The notes: a model not told the origin generated them from the letters alone. DNA of 64,000 nt from Homarus americanus (GCF_018991925.1 NW_024732238.1:8924460-8988459), one strand, 5' to 3'. Shown: positions 34,863-47,850, numbered from the stretch's first letter. Program-made: numbers and translations.

Positions 34863-35689
34863 ACACACATAGTTGGTTGGTCACATGGCCTCATCCCGGC
34901 CCCATCCTCGCCTAATCCAACCATTGGGGATTGGGGCCAGATCTTGAGGCCCAAGTCCAAGGGCCTCAAACCCCAATGGACGTGACCTCAATTCCAATAT
35001 ATCAATCCTAAGGTCCAAGTTAGCTTGGATCAGGTTGGGCCCACTTGACCTGTCACCGTGTGCTCCTGGCGACACACAGTAACAAGACCATAAGCACTTT
35101 TACAGGTGTATAAACAAACTTTGTACATTTCGTCAGTACTTATCATAGCAAACTTGCATCTCTCTCGGGGTTCTTATAGTTGCAGAGATTTGGTTTCTTC
35201 GAACTCTCGACCTTAATCAACAACAACAAAAATACACGATTTAATTCGTATAGGTAACCAGAGCAGGTGGGTGGTGAAATAGGGCAGGATGAACGTGTAC
35301 AAGTGAGTTAAGAAAATAACTTTAGATTGGACTGTGGCTTCGACTCAGGCCGGCTCTCAATTTAGCTTTCCTGGAGAACCGGACATACATATCCTGCGTA
35401 CAGAATAATAATTTAAAACAACACACACGACCCTACCAGACCTAATTTGCTAACGATCTCGGTGAGATTAGGTTAGACTAGTTAATTTATGTAAGGCAAG
35501 GTGAGCTTAGGTTAAGGTAGTCTAGGCTAGGTTAAGTGGTGGAGGCAATGTTATGTTATGTCATGTTTTGTATTCAATATCACACGATGGCTCTGTGTAT
35601 CTAAACTAGGGATAAATGAACCTGGTGTGTGTGTATGAATTTTATTTCAGCTCTGTAACAAAATACTGGAAAAGTTGTACCCTAGTCGA

Positions 35690-35940
35690 TACAGTGCCAT
35701 CACCCCCTTGCATGCAGTACCGTCACCCACATCGTACAGTGCCGTCACCCAACACAGTGCCGTCACCCACCTTGTACAGTGCCGTCACCCAACAGCCACA
35801 GTGCCGTCACTAACTGTACAGTGCCGTCACCCAGCAACAGTGCCGTCCCAACATACAGTACCGTCACCCACAGCACAGTACCGTCACCCACGCCAGTACC
35901 GTCACCACATAGCCTGGTGCCGTCACAACCACAGTGCCTT
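35690..35940. repeat. 22-bp minisatellite, copy 2
   Basis: Counterpart of 10,149-10,432; units are ragged (for example CAGTGCCGTCCCAACATA). Confidence 0.85.
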
Positions 35941-35972
35941 CACCTTTAACCCGTGACGACCAACATTTAGCG

Positions 35973-36160
35973 CAGTGGTTCTCAACCTTGTTTGCCCCAT
36001 GCACCTTTCACCATATGTCAGAATGTCATTCCTCCTTTTCAAGATTGTCTGCCTCAAAGTGCATTCAAATAATATGCATATAATACTGAAAATCCTTTTT
36101 TTTTCCATATTAGTATCAGTTCCCCCTGAAAACCTGAGAAATTCCTGGTTGAGAACCCTG
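35973..36160. mobile_element. hAT-type MITE, copy 2
   Basis: Counterpart of 10,453-10,666, shortened to 188 bp by losses in C- and G-runs. The target duplication ATTTAGCG is intact at 35,965-35,972 and 36,161-36,168. Confidence 0.85.
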
Positions 36161-36240
36161 ATTTAGCGGGACCAACCTGTTAGTTATCCCACTGCACGAA
36201 ACAAATAATCGTCGCGATCAGCATATGGGTTGAGAACTAC

Positions 36241-36528
36241 TGACAGACAAACAGACAATATACACACAGCAGAACAAATAATCACGATACACATCAGACA
36301 CAAATAAACAAGATACAGACATACAGAGACAAATTGACAGGATGAAAGACATATAGAATGGTATCTCACAGACCGACAGACACACAGACAAGATACTCAC
36401 AGACCGACAGACACACGAACCAAGATACTCACAGACCGACAGACACACAGACAATATACTCACAGACCGACAGACACACAGACAAGATACTCACAGACCG
36501 CCAGACACACAGACAAGATACTCACAGA
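36241..36528. repeat. ACAGAC-rich 31-bp minisatellite, copy 2
   Basis: Counterpart of 10,751-10,985, with about two more regular units. Confidence 0.8.
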
Positions 36529-36532
36529 CCCA

Positions 36533-38471
36533 GATACCAAACCACATAACAGACTTCTCGACAAAACATGTCGCTGAAAAAAAAAACACGGCTTGAAAAT
36601 TTTGCGTTGTACTGAAGACAATGTTTGAAACGGAAGATTTGCCCAATTGAGCAAAGACAACGACGTGAACAGACTGTGCAGAGAGGAAGCGCGCGTGCGC
36701 AACACTACTACAGTAATCAAATGAATGTTCCAAGTCTGGTTCTCCATGATGTAGGGAAGCTCTGCACTGTATTCTCCCTCAATGTACTGTATTTAAATGT
36801 ATTGTCAATGTATTTTCCTTCACTGTATCCCGTAAACATAGTTAAATTATTTATATAAAAAAATTTTGTACCAACATAAACCTCCATTACCTATAGTCTC
36901 AGGGCAATATCAGCGCCATTTTGACTGCCTGTGTTTTGTACCGAAAGTTAAATGTATCATCGAACCTAAATTCTAGAGAAAAATTTAATGCACTAACTCT
37001 CACGAATTCTGGTTAACATTTGGGAGTCATGTGTGGGTGCTAGTAGGATCTATGGTAGTTATGGCTCTTCTATCATATTAGAGGTGTATTTCTGAAAGCT
37101 CTTATATTATTATTATTGACGTTTACTGTATTATTATTGTAACCGCTCATAGGAGCGATTTTGGTATGTGCTGGATAATAAGACCCTTGTCGTTGACGCG
37201 ATGAGTATAATTCGGTCAAAACCGAATTCACATATAACAAATGCTGGTATATCAGGACACCCAGTAGGAATAGTACGATCAATATACAGCACATAACCTA
37301 TTAACCTCTTAAATATAACTCACATGTTACAACTGTTGATACATCAGGACACAGTTTGTATAATATGATCAATATACAGTACATAAATACACTTATTAAA
37401 GTTATTTAGAGTTCTTAGAGGATTTAATAGTTCACAATCACACTCACGTTTTGGGGTCTAGGGTTTGACCAATGAGAACGAATATAATATCCTCCTAGTA
37501 GATGTTGGCAGGAACGAAAATTCAAGATGCTATCTCTACGGTGGTAGGCTTGACTCTGGTCTTCAGGCAGTCACACAGCTGCTACCAGTTCCATCTCGCT
37601 TAGTAAACTATTATGAGTTGTAAACAGTTTTTTTACTCAACATGTGGCCGGCACGTGGCGATAACAATTATTATTGAATTGATGTAAGTTATGTTGCTCC
37701 CAGACACACTATATACTGCCCTCATCTGTGGACTGGGCACGGTGTTGCCTCACTTTACCTCCTCGATTCGGTACAGAAAAAAAAAAACATTAAAACAATT
37801 AACAACAAATCCCTTACCAGAGAGCTTACAGCATGGCAACATTCGTAAGATTTATCAACAGTTTCCTTGTTCTATAAACCACACATCCTCCAGAAGCTAT
37901 GCCTACCAGTAGTCATTTGAGGCGCGTACGATCAGGGTGGCGCTTTGTTCACTCTGATCGTACGCGCTTCATATATACAGTACCCCGAACTTGCACTGTG
38001 GATCTGCCTCCCTCATTGTTTATCTTGTCATATAACCTCCAGCATTTCAAGCCATTCTGCTTCAAGTGTCTGGCAAGGTCGAGGGTGAACACATGTTACA
38101 ACAACCAAAATCAATTTAAGTGTTAATATTTCTAATATAATTACAATATTTGCATTTATATTACATCTATTATCATTTCACTACTATTATTACGGTAATT
38201 ATCAATACTCTTCTTGCTCTTCTTCTTCTTCTTCTTCTTATTATTATTATTATTAACATTTCTCTCAAGGACCAAATAATGAGCCTCCGTCTGCCAGGTC
38301 CTAGCTAGTGAACAAAAGCTCTAATACCTTCATTATGGCCGCCACTATACATCCGACTCATCACCTTGTTGAAAAAGTCGTTCATATTTCTCCCCAAAAC
38401 TGGATACAATCATCACTCTCTAATATGAAACAAACGGTCAAATAACAATACTATTTCTGCCTTAAACTAGC
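36533..38471. other. No gene seen, copy 2
   Basis: Nearly identical to 10,990-12,928. Includes the 18-bp-stem hairpin at 37,918-37,971. Confidence 0.45.
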
Positions 38472-38828
38472 TTATCTGTATAGGAGATCTGTTGAATCTT
38501 TTACTGTCTGGCGAGTGATTTTCGTGTTAGAAGCCGCGAGTTTCCCCGTTGCCAAGTCACAACCATCCATCCTCAAGCTATCAGTTGTGTTTCTCTCAGT
38601 GGTCAGTGTAACCTGCCCTGGCCTAGCCGAGGTTGATGTGGCTGCAAGACGTTGATTGATGATACGCAATTGGGGGAGTTTTTCCTCTAGTGACAGAAGG
38701 TTTAGAGTAATGCAATCTTCATATGCGCAGGATTCAGGTGTGAGGTATAAAAGGTCGTTGAAGCGGACGTTGCATAACAGGGGACCCAGTACAGGTCCCT
38801 GAGGCACACCAGCCTTATGTTTCGGGCT
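38472..38828 (-). pseudogene. Reverse-transcriptase relic (YADD-type), copy 2
   Basis: Same sequence as 12,929-13,285, with GVPQG and the damaged AYEDC box. Confidence 0.7.
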
Positions 38829-41080
38829 CGGTTTTTTTTTTTAGGACCACCCTCAGACCAAGATCGTGGAAGTATGTCACCAAAGAAGACCTAAGGTTTA
38901 CGCCTGTATTCACAGTCGACATGCCTGCCGGTGAGCCCGACAGTCGGGAACCCGAAGTTAATGTAGGGAGGCATTATTCAAGAACGTGCTTCGGACACTA
39001 CGAAGGGTCGGGATCCCGGTCCACCGGGTAGGGCTACCAACATGTGCAAATCGGCCACTGTTGCCATAACCCAGGCAGCGAGTACCCCATTAATATTTCC
39101 CTCAAACACACACATACACACAAATATTAACCAGCTAAAAATTCACATCATATGATCAAAAGAACATAAAAATGTTAGGAGGACATCTATGGGTCAGAGA
39201 AGGAAAAATTAGACAAGACAAGGCACCTGATCCTGGAGCTGTGAGAAGAGAAATGCGGTTTTTTTTTTGTTACAGCACGGCTACACAGGATTATTTAACA
39301 GTTGTAAATAACTGACAATTTCGAATGTATATAGAAATAAGACTTTCTGTTATCAACAAACTCATTTTCTATCAGTTTTGAATATATTTCATCGCAATTG
39401 GGAGGGTGAAAAAGTTGTTGTATTCATCGGGCCTGTCATAAGGCGGGTACCCTCCTGATGAAATGTTCCAACGATCCCAATAGGAAACCCGATTAATCAG
39501 GAATACCTTCGGGTCTGTAAGCGTCTCTGAATAACCACACGACGGTGCTCCCGATCGGCCAGGTGGTGTAATGCCTGTAAATACGGCCCCTAGTCATGGA
39601 TTCTTAAGAGTGTGAAGTTTTGTTAGGAACTTTAGTGATAAGCCTGGTCACAGGCGCCAGTGTTTTTCAGTGGAACATCACGGTTGATTTTATGCCAGGT
39701 GCCAGCAGGTGAGAGGTTAAGTAAATAGCCTGGTGAGCTGACCTCTCCTGAAACAAAGTGCCTTTCAATATTTAATAGCCAGTTTCTATCAAATATCCCC
39801 CACCCTTTACACACACTAACTTAGCACACTCAGTAATACGGCAATTTGAAGACCTGCACCACCCATCAGCGTTTTAAGACTCATCTATCACAGCCTAAAA
39901 GAAGTGCAAGATGTAATGAGGGGGATGTAGATGATATACATATATTATAGGAGGGGAATTGTAAAGAGAGGAAGTTTGGTAGCTGACCGGCTAGTTATTT
40001 AACTGTAAATACGTTCTTAGGGGATATCTTTCTAAACATCAATTTTAAGTACAACTGTTTATTATTCACTCAATGTCATAGAAACATTAATAGAACATTA
40101 TATTCACGTTACTAGACACGGACTCTCGGACACAAACATGAAATGGATACACTTCCCACCATAAGTAACTCACCCCATGGATAGCTCTGACAATGACTCA
40201 CGTGTGACCTGTGGGAGGCCCAGCGGGTGCTGCTGGACTATGTCTTCTTTGGGAGACTCTGCTAGCTGGAGAAGCGGTGCTGGGAAGGGAAGTCTCCCTC
40301 CCGACCTCGACTAGTGACTAGCGTGACTCCGTTTTCTGTCTTCAGTGATATGAAGGTAATGCCTTCGAGGAGGGAGCTGCAGGGCCTATATATTGGTGAA
40401 GATCCGGCAGATGATCTCTCCCAATTAACACTAAACTGGGTGTGTCTAGACAGGTGTACCGGCTGGAGGGGTTGCTTCTTGAATCACACGGTCATGTCGC
40501 AGAGTTAAGCTAATAGCTTGGCAGTGAGAACTCTGGGTCAATGTGACTGACCTCTCTTAGGTCAGGTCTGAACAGCTGTGTTTGCCCAGGTGCGTGATCA
40601 TGTTGCCGGTCGGTAATGCTTCCTAATTATTACCACCCGGGTGTGTCTTGGCTGGATGTGGTTTCTTTAACGCAGTCATAACGCCGGGTTAACTCAATTA
40701 CCTTGTCGGTGACCTCTCCTGGGTCAGGTCTTACTGTCACTATAGGGTGTGTCAACCTATGTGGGTTACCACGTGGGCATCTATTTACTGTTATACAGGT
40801 ATGTGTTGTATTTCTCTGGCCTGTAAGCTATGGTCTGATAAACAATCATTACAAAGACCTAGACTCTCACATTACTTGTGGAGTTCACAAAATGTTTGAC
40901 TTGGTCACACACAACATAAAGATAAAACAAAACCAACGGTTATGGAATCCAGAAGCGTCATTTCTTGGCTCAGATTTCCTTAGTCAACGTAACTAAACAG
41001 TACCTCTAGGGTATATGATGGAATATGTTCATGACTTCTGTTACAGCATCCCAAGAACACCCTGAGCATCCCGGAATTGA
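38829..41080. other. No gene seen, copy 2
   Basis: Counterpart of 13,286-15,545, differing mainly in the lengths of two C-runs. Confidence 0.4.
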
Positions 41081-41650
41081 ACTGTCGCCAAGTAAGTCAC
41101 CGTCAACCATACCAAGACCATGGTTATATCCTCTCCCACACCATGTACCGCCTCACAAGGCTCCAGCACCCTCCAGGTTTTGAGTTCCACCAAATTCCTC
41201 AACGCTAATTACAGACGACAAAGTGAGCTGGAAAACACACATGCAGACTATCATTAATTCTTCCAACTATCGTCTCCGCATCCTTCGATCTCTTAAGACC
41301 CTTCAACTGCCTGCATCTGATCTCGGGAACATTTACAGTCTCTATACTTTCTAAACTCACCCATGCCTCCCTTTCCAAGTCTTCCTTACCAGTTACACAA
41401 CTAACACTTATAAGAAAAGGGCGTGTAAGATTATTCTCTATCCTCCATTCGCCACCTATTGAGGTACTGACTACACCGTCTCTCTCAACTCTCTTAAAAA
41501 TCAACATGATCACCACCCTTTCAACACCGCCATCATACGTCACCTGAGATCCCTCGCTCACCAACTGCTGCTCAATACCAGAGTCCCATCAAATAAACAA
41601 CACCTATCACAGAACTCTACAAGAACTGCCACATTGCAACCACTGATAAT
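41081..41650 (+). pseudogene. Reverse-transcriptase C-terminal relic, copy 2
   Basis: Counterpart of 15,546-16,145, with a single copy of the 34-bp unit. Confidence 0.7.
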
Positions 41651-42173
41651 CATCACTGAGTATTAAATAAGATGTATAGTATAGTCACTTCATGCTTCCC
41701 CTATTGTGCTAAAACCTTCGATTCCCTCCGCCCGTTTAATTACACCTGACATACACGTCTTTTTGTAAATATTCACACTACATTTGTTTTCAATTAACAG
41801 CGATTTATTATTATTGCCGATTTACCGGTATTATAGACACACCATCGGAACCAGACCTAATCAAGTAGGACAACAAAGCTGAGTCCTAGTAACCAAACTT
41901 AGGCGACCCTAATTAGGTAACTTTGTATGGCGTGTATTAGGGTTGACTAAATCAGGTAAGTTTACCTTGGTGAATTAGGATGTCAGCTCTTTTAGAACTG
42001 GCGTCTAACCCTAATGATTAAGAGAAAGGTAGGATGGGACCTGTAAGGGTTGCAGGGCCAATTACCCCCCAAGGATCTCTCCCACTACTCTACAATAATA
42101 CTGGACTGCTGCTGCTGCTCCCAGCCCTCTTTCCTCACCATCTCTAATTCCCGCTAACTCTTGCTATAGCCTT

Positions 42174-42174
<1 letters not shown>

Positions 42175-42207
<33 letters not shown>
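42175..42207. repeat. (AC)n microsatellite, copy 2
   Basis: Counterpart of 16,674-16,705, directly abutting the reverse-transcriptase element. Confidence 0.95.
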
Positions 42208-42209
<2 letters not shown>

Positions 42210-43406
42210 ACGTTACCTATCGACCTCGGGCTTCGGAGAAATCTTATACCCTGGCTTACAGACTTCCTCAGTAACCGACGCCAAGCTATACGCTTCCGAG
42301 GGGCGGTCTCCACCTTTGAGTCATTCACCTGTGGCGTCCCCCAAGGCACCAAAATGGGACCACTCTGCTTCCTTATGCTTATCAATGATGCCCTAAGAGA
42401 AACCCCTGCTCGCTGGAAATATGTCGACGACTCCACCATTGGGATCAGCGTCAACAATTCTGCTCCCGACTATACCGCCCTTCAGGATTTACTGAACAGT
42501 CTCCAAAACTGGGCCACCAACAACCACGTCACCATCAACCATACCAAAACCATGGTTATGCACATCAACCTCTCCTCCGACATTGTCCCACCCCCTTCCA
42601 TCACTTTAGGTCCCAACACACTCCAGGTTGTAGATTCCACTAAGCTCCTCGGCGTCACCATAGACAACAAAGTAAAATGGAAACCACACATCAGTGAAGT
42701 TGTCAAATCCTCCAGTTTCCGTCTCCACCTCCTCCGCCGACTCAAGTCCCTCGGAGTTCCTGCACCCGAGCTCCTCAGTGTTTACTCAACATTCATACTT
42801 CCCAAGCTCACCTATGCCTCCCCCACCTGGTCTTCCTCCCTAAATGCCACACAACGTAAACACCTAGAAAAAGTGCAAAATAGGGCATGCAAGATTATTC
42901 TCTCCCCTTCCTACTCCACATATCAAGAAGCGCTCAACACATTGACCCTTTCGACTCTCACTGACCATCACCACGACCTCATCTGCAAATTTGGTAAGAA
43001 GCTTGTGCACCATCCTCGACACCGGCTCCTACTGCTACCTGAGATCCCTAGCCCGAGAATTGCTGTTAGACACCACAACCGCATCCAGCCCATACGTGCA
43101 CGAACTGATCGCTATAAGAACAGCCCAGTCCCAACCATTGTAAAAATTATCAATAACTTGTAATAAACCAGTGTATTCACTCCCAGTAAATCCTACTTCT
43201 TGCACTGTCACTAGGTTGAAATGCCCTGTAGTTTGAGCTTTTCCCCATCTAGTTAATATATATCTTATTTGTAACAGTTATGTTATTTGTATATTATTTG
43301 TAAACCGAAACCCACTCCCCAATTATGTAATTGTATATTTTCAGCCTTCTGTCTGCCAAACTCTTTCAATAAACCGTTAATTATTATTATTTATTTTATT
43401 ATTATA
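42208..43406 (+). mobile_element. 5'-truncated non-LTR retrotransposon (YVDD type), frame intact
   Basis: About 1.2 kb: a truncated reverse-transcriptase frame, a ~215-bp 3'-UTR, a degraded hairpin (CAGCC-TTCT-GTCTG, 43,342-43,355), AATAAACCGTTAATTA and a short (TTA)-rich tail. The 5' edge coincides with the (AC)n tract. The same 3' block ends the elements at 34,720-34,861 and 47,505-47,850. Confidence 0.88.
42210..43163 (+). CDS. Non-LTR reverse transcriptase, 5'-truncated
   Basis: Open frame of about 317 codons to TAA at 43,161-43,163. Similarity starts near 42,213, upstream of the first ATG (42,354), so the ATG is internal and not a true start. Order of motifs: LRRNLIPWLTDFLSNRRQ; FTCGVPQGTKMGP, the conserved PQG block; INDAL; the catalytic box YVDDST, with both aspartates present; NWATNNHVTINHTKT; LLGVTIDNKVKWKPHI; LRRLKSLGVP; LPKLTYASPTWSSSL; a C-terminal RACKIILSPSYSTYQEAL region. 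The order is that of the palm, thumb and tail of a LINE polymerase. The N-terminal endonuclease and the fingers part are missing, so it should be inactive. It is the best reference for the broken copy at 16,707-17,610. Confidence 0.85.
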   Translation, partial: TLPIDLGLRRNLIPWLTDFLSNRRQAIRFRGAVSTFESFTCGVPQGTKMGPLCFLMLINDALRETPARWKYVDDSTIGISVNNSAPDYTALQDLLNSLQNWATNNHVTINHTKTMVMHINLSSDIVPPPSITLGPNTLQVVDSTKLLGVTIDNKVKWKPHISEVVKSSSFRLHLLRRLKSLGVPAPELLSVYSTFILPKLTYASPTWSSSLNATQRKHLEKVQNRACKIILSPSYSTYQEALNTLTLSTLTDHHHDLICKFGKKLVHHPRHRLLLLPEIPSPRIAVRHHNRIQPIRARTDRYKNSPVPTIVKIINNL

Positions 43407-43492
43407 CCTCATTTACGACCTAACATCATCTCAAGAAAAAATAATTGGTTCAATGATAATTTTTTAAGATATAATTGTTCCGAGAATTAATA

Positions 43493-44005
43493 ACCCCAAT
43501 CCTACTAACCCCTAGTCCTTATATATCCCAGTTCTACTAGCCCCTAGTCCTACTAGACCCTCGTCCTGATAGGCCCCAGTCTAGATAGACCCCAGTCCTA
43601 CTGGGCCCCAGTCCTGATGGACCTCAGTCCTAATATATCCCAGTCCTACTAGGCCCTAGTCCTGATATATCCCAGTCCTACTAGACCCTAGTCCTCAGTC
43701 CTGATATATCCAAGAACTATTAAGTCCCTAGTCAAGATAGACCCCGGTCCTACCAGGCCCTGGTCTTGATGGACCTGATTCCTAATAGGTACTAGTCCAG
43801 ATAGACCCCAGTCCTACTAGACCCTAGTACTGATAGTCCCCAGTCCTGATAAGTCCCAGTCCCAACAGGCCCTAGTTTAGATAGAACCCCAGTCCTACTC
43901 GGCCCCAGTCCTGATGGACCTCAGTCCTAATAGATACTAGGCCTAATATATCCCAGTCCTACTAGGCCCTAGTCCTGATAGGCGCCAGTCCTGATATATA
44001 AATAC
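43493..44005. repeat. Degenerate ~32-bp minisatellite, copy 2
   Basis: Cleaner counterpart of 17,935-18,435, showing the alternating CAGTCCTACTAGG and AGTCCTGATATATCC half-units. Confidence 0.82.
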
Positions 44006-44481
44006 TTGGTATCGTAATGCCCCAAATCGTGTTGTTATTCGTCCAGTGTCAGGTTGTCAACAGTGTGTCAATATGAGTTTTTTGTACTACGAGACAGTTA
44101 TATACCGAGAGTATCTACACATTCTTGCAATTTTCCTTTGAAGAAAAAAGAAAGTCCACAAGTTGTTAGATAACTTTGCTGTTCTTTACCTTCACTGAAT
44201 TTTCTTGCAATATCTGAGCCTGGAAAGACAACGGAAAACTGCTATTGTTATTGTTGCAGCAGCTGGAGTGGGGATGTTGGAGCGGACAGTATATATAGTT
44301 AAATTCCAAAGTACTTCAGTATTCGACTCTTGAGGGTGACGACGCTGAGACGGCCAGGCGGGCGATGTATTGTTGACACATTAGCCAGTCCAGTGATTCT
44401 GATCAAAATATTTTTTTTTCTGCATAACAAGAAGTATAATTATTAGATAAAGTAGGAACTGGAATGTGGGCTGTATCTGAC

Positions 44482-45196
44482 CTAGCAACAAGGACCACTA
44501 CCAACCCATACCATACCCCACCCTAGCAACAAGGACCACTACCAACCCATACCAAACCTCAGCCTAGCAACAAGGACCACTACCAACCCATACCAAACCT
44601 CAGCCTAGCAACAAGGACCACTACCAACCCATACCAAACCTCAGCCTAGCAACAAGGACCACTACCAACCCATACCAAACCTCAGCCTGCTTAGCAAGGA
44701 CCACTACCAACCCATACCATACCCCAGCCTAGCAACAAGGACCACTACCAACCCATGCAAACCTCAGCCTAGCAACAAGGACCACTACCAACCCATACCA
44801 AACCTCAGCCTAGCAACAAGGACCACTACCAACCCATACCAAACCTCAGCCTAGCAACAAGGACCACTACCAACCCATACCATACCCCAGCCTAGCAACA
44901 AGGACCACTACCAACCCATACCATACCCCAGCCTAGCAACAAGGACCACTACCAACCCATACCAAACCTCAGCCTAGCAACAAGGACCACTACCAACCCA
45001 TACCAAACCTCAGCCTAGCAACAAGGACCACTACCAACCCATACCAAACCTCAGCCTAGCAACAAGGACCACTACCAACCCATACCATACCCCAGCCTAG
45101 CAACAAGGACCACTACCAACCCATACCAAACCTCAGCCTAGCAACAAGGACCACTACCAACCCATACCAAACCTCAGCCTAGCAACAAGGACCTAA
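44482..45196. repeat. 41-bp minisatellite, ~17 units
   Basis: Counterpart of 18,895-19,404 but about five units longer, with very uniform units. Confidence 0.94.
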
Positions 45197-46018
45197 CCTA
45201 ACCTAACCATACCATTAAATCCTGGGACCTTTTGAGGACTGAGTTAGAACTCGAGTCTGGGACCTATCAGGACTGAGGTTCATTAGAAGTGAGCCCGTTA
45301 AGATTGGGACCTATCAGGACTGGAGCCCATCCAGAAATCAACGTCAATTCTTTTTGTTGCGTTACCTAGGGACCTCTTAGGAACGGTGACCACTTGAACA
45401 TTCAACAAATTGTTCCCTGTAAAGAAGTCTGTGTACCAGAGTGTGTCACCCGGCCCTGGTGCAACTCCTCTGTGTTGAAGGACCGCTCACGTGCACTAAC
45501 ATGGCTAAAATATACACACTAGGTAAATGTTTCTCTCAACCCTCGTAATATTTCATTTATTGTGTTAATAGAGCCTCGTCTTAGATTACTCTTCTCTCCC
45601 CCTCTCTAAGTTAGTGCGTACTATAGATCAGGAAAACATAGACAGCTGTATGGGACTACGTGTACAAAATAGTTTTATCTACTTACTAGCTCCCTCATCA
45701 ACCAGCTGTGGTATAGTGAACTAGCTGCCGGGTCTACCACCCCCCCCCCCAATCCGCCTGAAACTACGAGGTTGCAAAAACCGGAGAATGGATTGTGGCG
45801 AGGGCGTGCGGCACTGTATTCACCCCAAGCCTAATATCTGCCACACAAGATAAGCAAAATTGTTTCAAATTTACATTATTCAATTTGTTGCCTACAAATA
45901 CTACATAACACTATGAAATTGAGGGGATCTGCAGCTCACATAAATCGAGGAGATAAAATATTTATGTGGTGGTGGGGAGACACAAGAGACGCCATCCACA
46001 GTTGGTGGGGGAATATAT
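45197..46018. other. No gene seen, copy 2
   Basis: Counterpart of 19,405-20,210, slightly longer in homopolymer runs. Confidence 0.35.
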
Positions 46019-46140
46019 AAGAACATAAGAATGAAGGAAACTGCAGCGGGCCTATTGGCCCATACTGGGCAGTCCCATTTACACCCAACCCCTATTGCTC
46101 ATATATCCATCCAACCTATGTTTGAAGCTATCCAGAGTGA
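46019..46140 (-). mobile_element. Short CR1-like LINE 3' fragment (subfamily II), copy 2
   Basis: Cleaner version of 20,211-20,335, with tail AAGAACATAAGAA and hairpin GGGCC-TATT-GGCCC at 46,048-46,061. Confidence 0.83.
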
Positions 46141-46286
46141 TGTTAATGACGACGTAGAGAAAGGTTAAATGGGAAGATGATGATGAGAAAGAAGAGAGGA
46201 TATGACCTCCATATTGTAACAGCTCAGTATAACAACATTCAACACTTGACACCTGCTAACATTAGCTGTTGTAGGTCACATGGCTC

Positions 46287-47217
46287 GACAGTCCTATTAG
46301 GAGTGAAGCCTCTTAAGACTGGGACCTATTAGGAGTGAAGCCTCTTTAGACTGGGACCCATTTGGAGTGAAGCCTCTTAAGACTGGGACCCATTAGGAGT
46401 GAAGCCTCTTAAGACTGGGACCCATTAGGAGTGAAGCCTCTTAAGACTGGGACCCATTAGGAGTGAAGCCTCTTAAGACTGGGACCCATTAGGAGTGAAG
46501 CCTCTTAAGACTGGGACTCATTAGGAGTGAAGCCTCTTAAGACTGAGACCCATTAGGAGTGAAGCCTCTTAAGACTGGGACTCATTAGGAGTGAAGCCTC
46601 TTAAGACTGGGGGACCATTAGGAGTGAAGCCTCTTAAGACTGGGGGACCATTAGGAGTGAAGCCTCTTAAGACTGGGACCCATTAGGAGTGAAGCCTCTT
46701 AAGACTGGAGGCATGGTAGGGAGTGAAGCCTCTTAAGACTGGGACCCACATTAAGAGTGAAGCCTCTTAAGACTAGGACCCATTAAGTCAAAGCCTCTTA
46801 AGACTGGGACCCATTAAAGAGTGAAGCCTCTTAAGACTGGGACCCATTAGAGGTGAAGCCTCTTAAGACTGAGACCCATTAGGGTGGAAGCCTCTTAAGA
46901 CTGAGACCCATTAGGAGTGAAGCCTCTTAAGACTGGGACCCGTGGGAATTAGAGGCCTCTTAAGACTGGGACCCATTAGGAGTGAAGCCTCTTAAGACTG
47001 GGACCCATTAGGAGTGAAGCCTCTTAAGACTGGGACCCATTAGGAGTGAAGCCTCTTAAGACTGGGACCTATTAGGAGTGAAGCCTCTTAAGACTGGGAC
47101 CCATTAGGAGTGAAGCCTCTTAAGACTGGGACCCATTAGGAGTGAAGCCTCTTAAGACTGGGGCCCATTAGGAGTGAAGCCTCTTAAGACTGGGACCCAT
47201 TAGGAGTGAAGCCTCTT
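46287..47217. repeat. 32-bp minisatellite, copy 2
   Basis: About 29 units, cleaner than 20,478-21,375, except for an irregular patch near 46,700-46,960. Confidence 0.93.
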
Positions 47218-47504
47218 GTACTGTATTTAGTTACTTGCCCAGTGGTCTTAATATGGACACGAACAAAACACTTGACAACTGTAACTCAGTTAAGAATGGC
47301 AAATGGTTCACAAGTGACGTCTTTAACGTAAGAAATTATAAAATAATATCTATACATTCCACTTGACAGCCCACATACGCGCACGCACATACACACAAAT
47401 ATCACCATGTAGGCGGGGACTAAAAACCAATATTCTATTATCTTCATTCCATAAAATGTGCATCAATTGTGAGAACTTAACAATACCCCCTCCCCCCAAC
47501 GAGC

Positions 47505-47850
47505 GCACACAACAGCATCCAGCCCATACGAGCACGTACTGATCACTATAAGAACAGCCCAGTCCCAACCATTGTAAAAATTATCAATAACTTGTAATCA
47601 ACCAGTTTATTCACTCTCAGTCAATCTTACCTTTTTGCACTGTCACTATGTTGAAATGCCCTGTAGTTTGAGCTTCTCCCCACCTAGTTATTATATATCG
47701 TATTTGTATCACTTATGTTACGTGTATATTATTTGTAAATCAAGTGACCCATTCCCCAATTATGTAACTGTATATTTCCAGCCTTCCGGCTGCCATGCTC
47801 TTTAATAAACCGTTAATTATTTAATTATTTACACACACACACACTATAGT
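47505..47850 (+). mobile_element. Non-LTR retrotransposon 3' fragment, copy 2
   Basis: Cleaner version of 21,656-21,975, with hairpin CAGCC-TTCC-GGCTG at 47,779-47,792 and a following short (AC)n. Confidence 0.83.
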
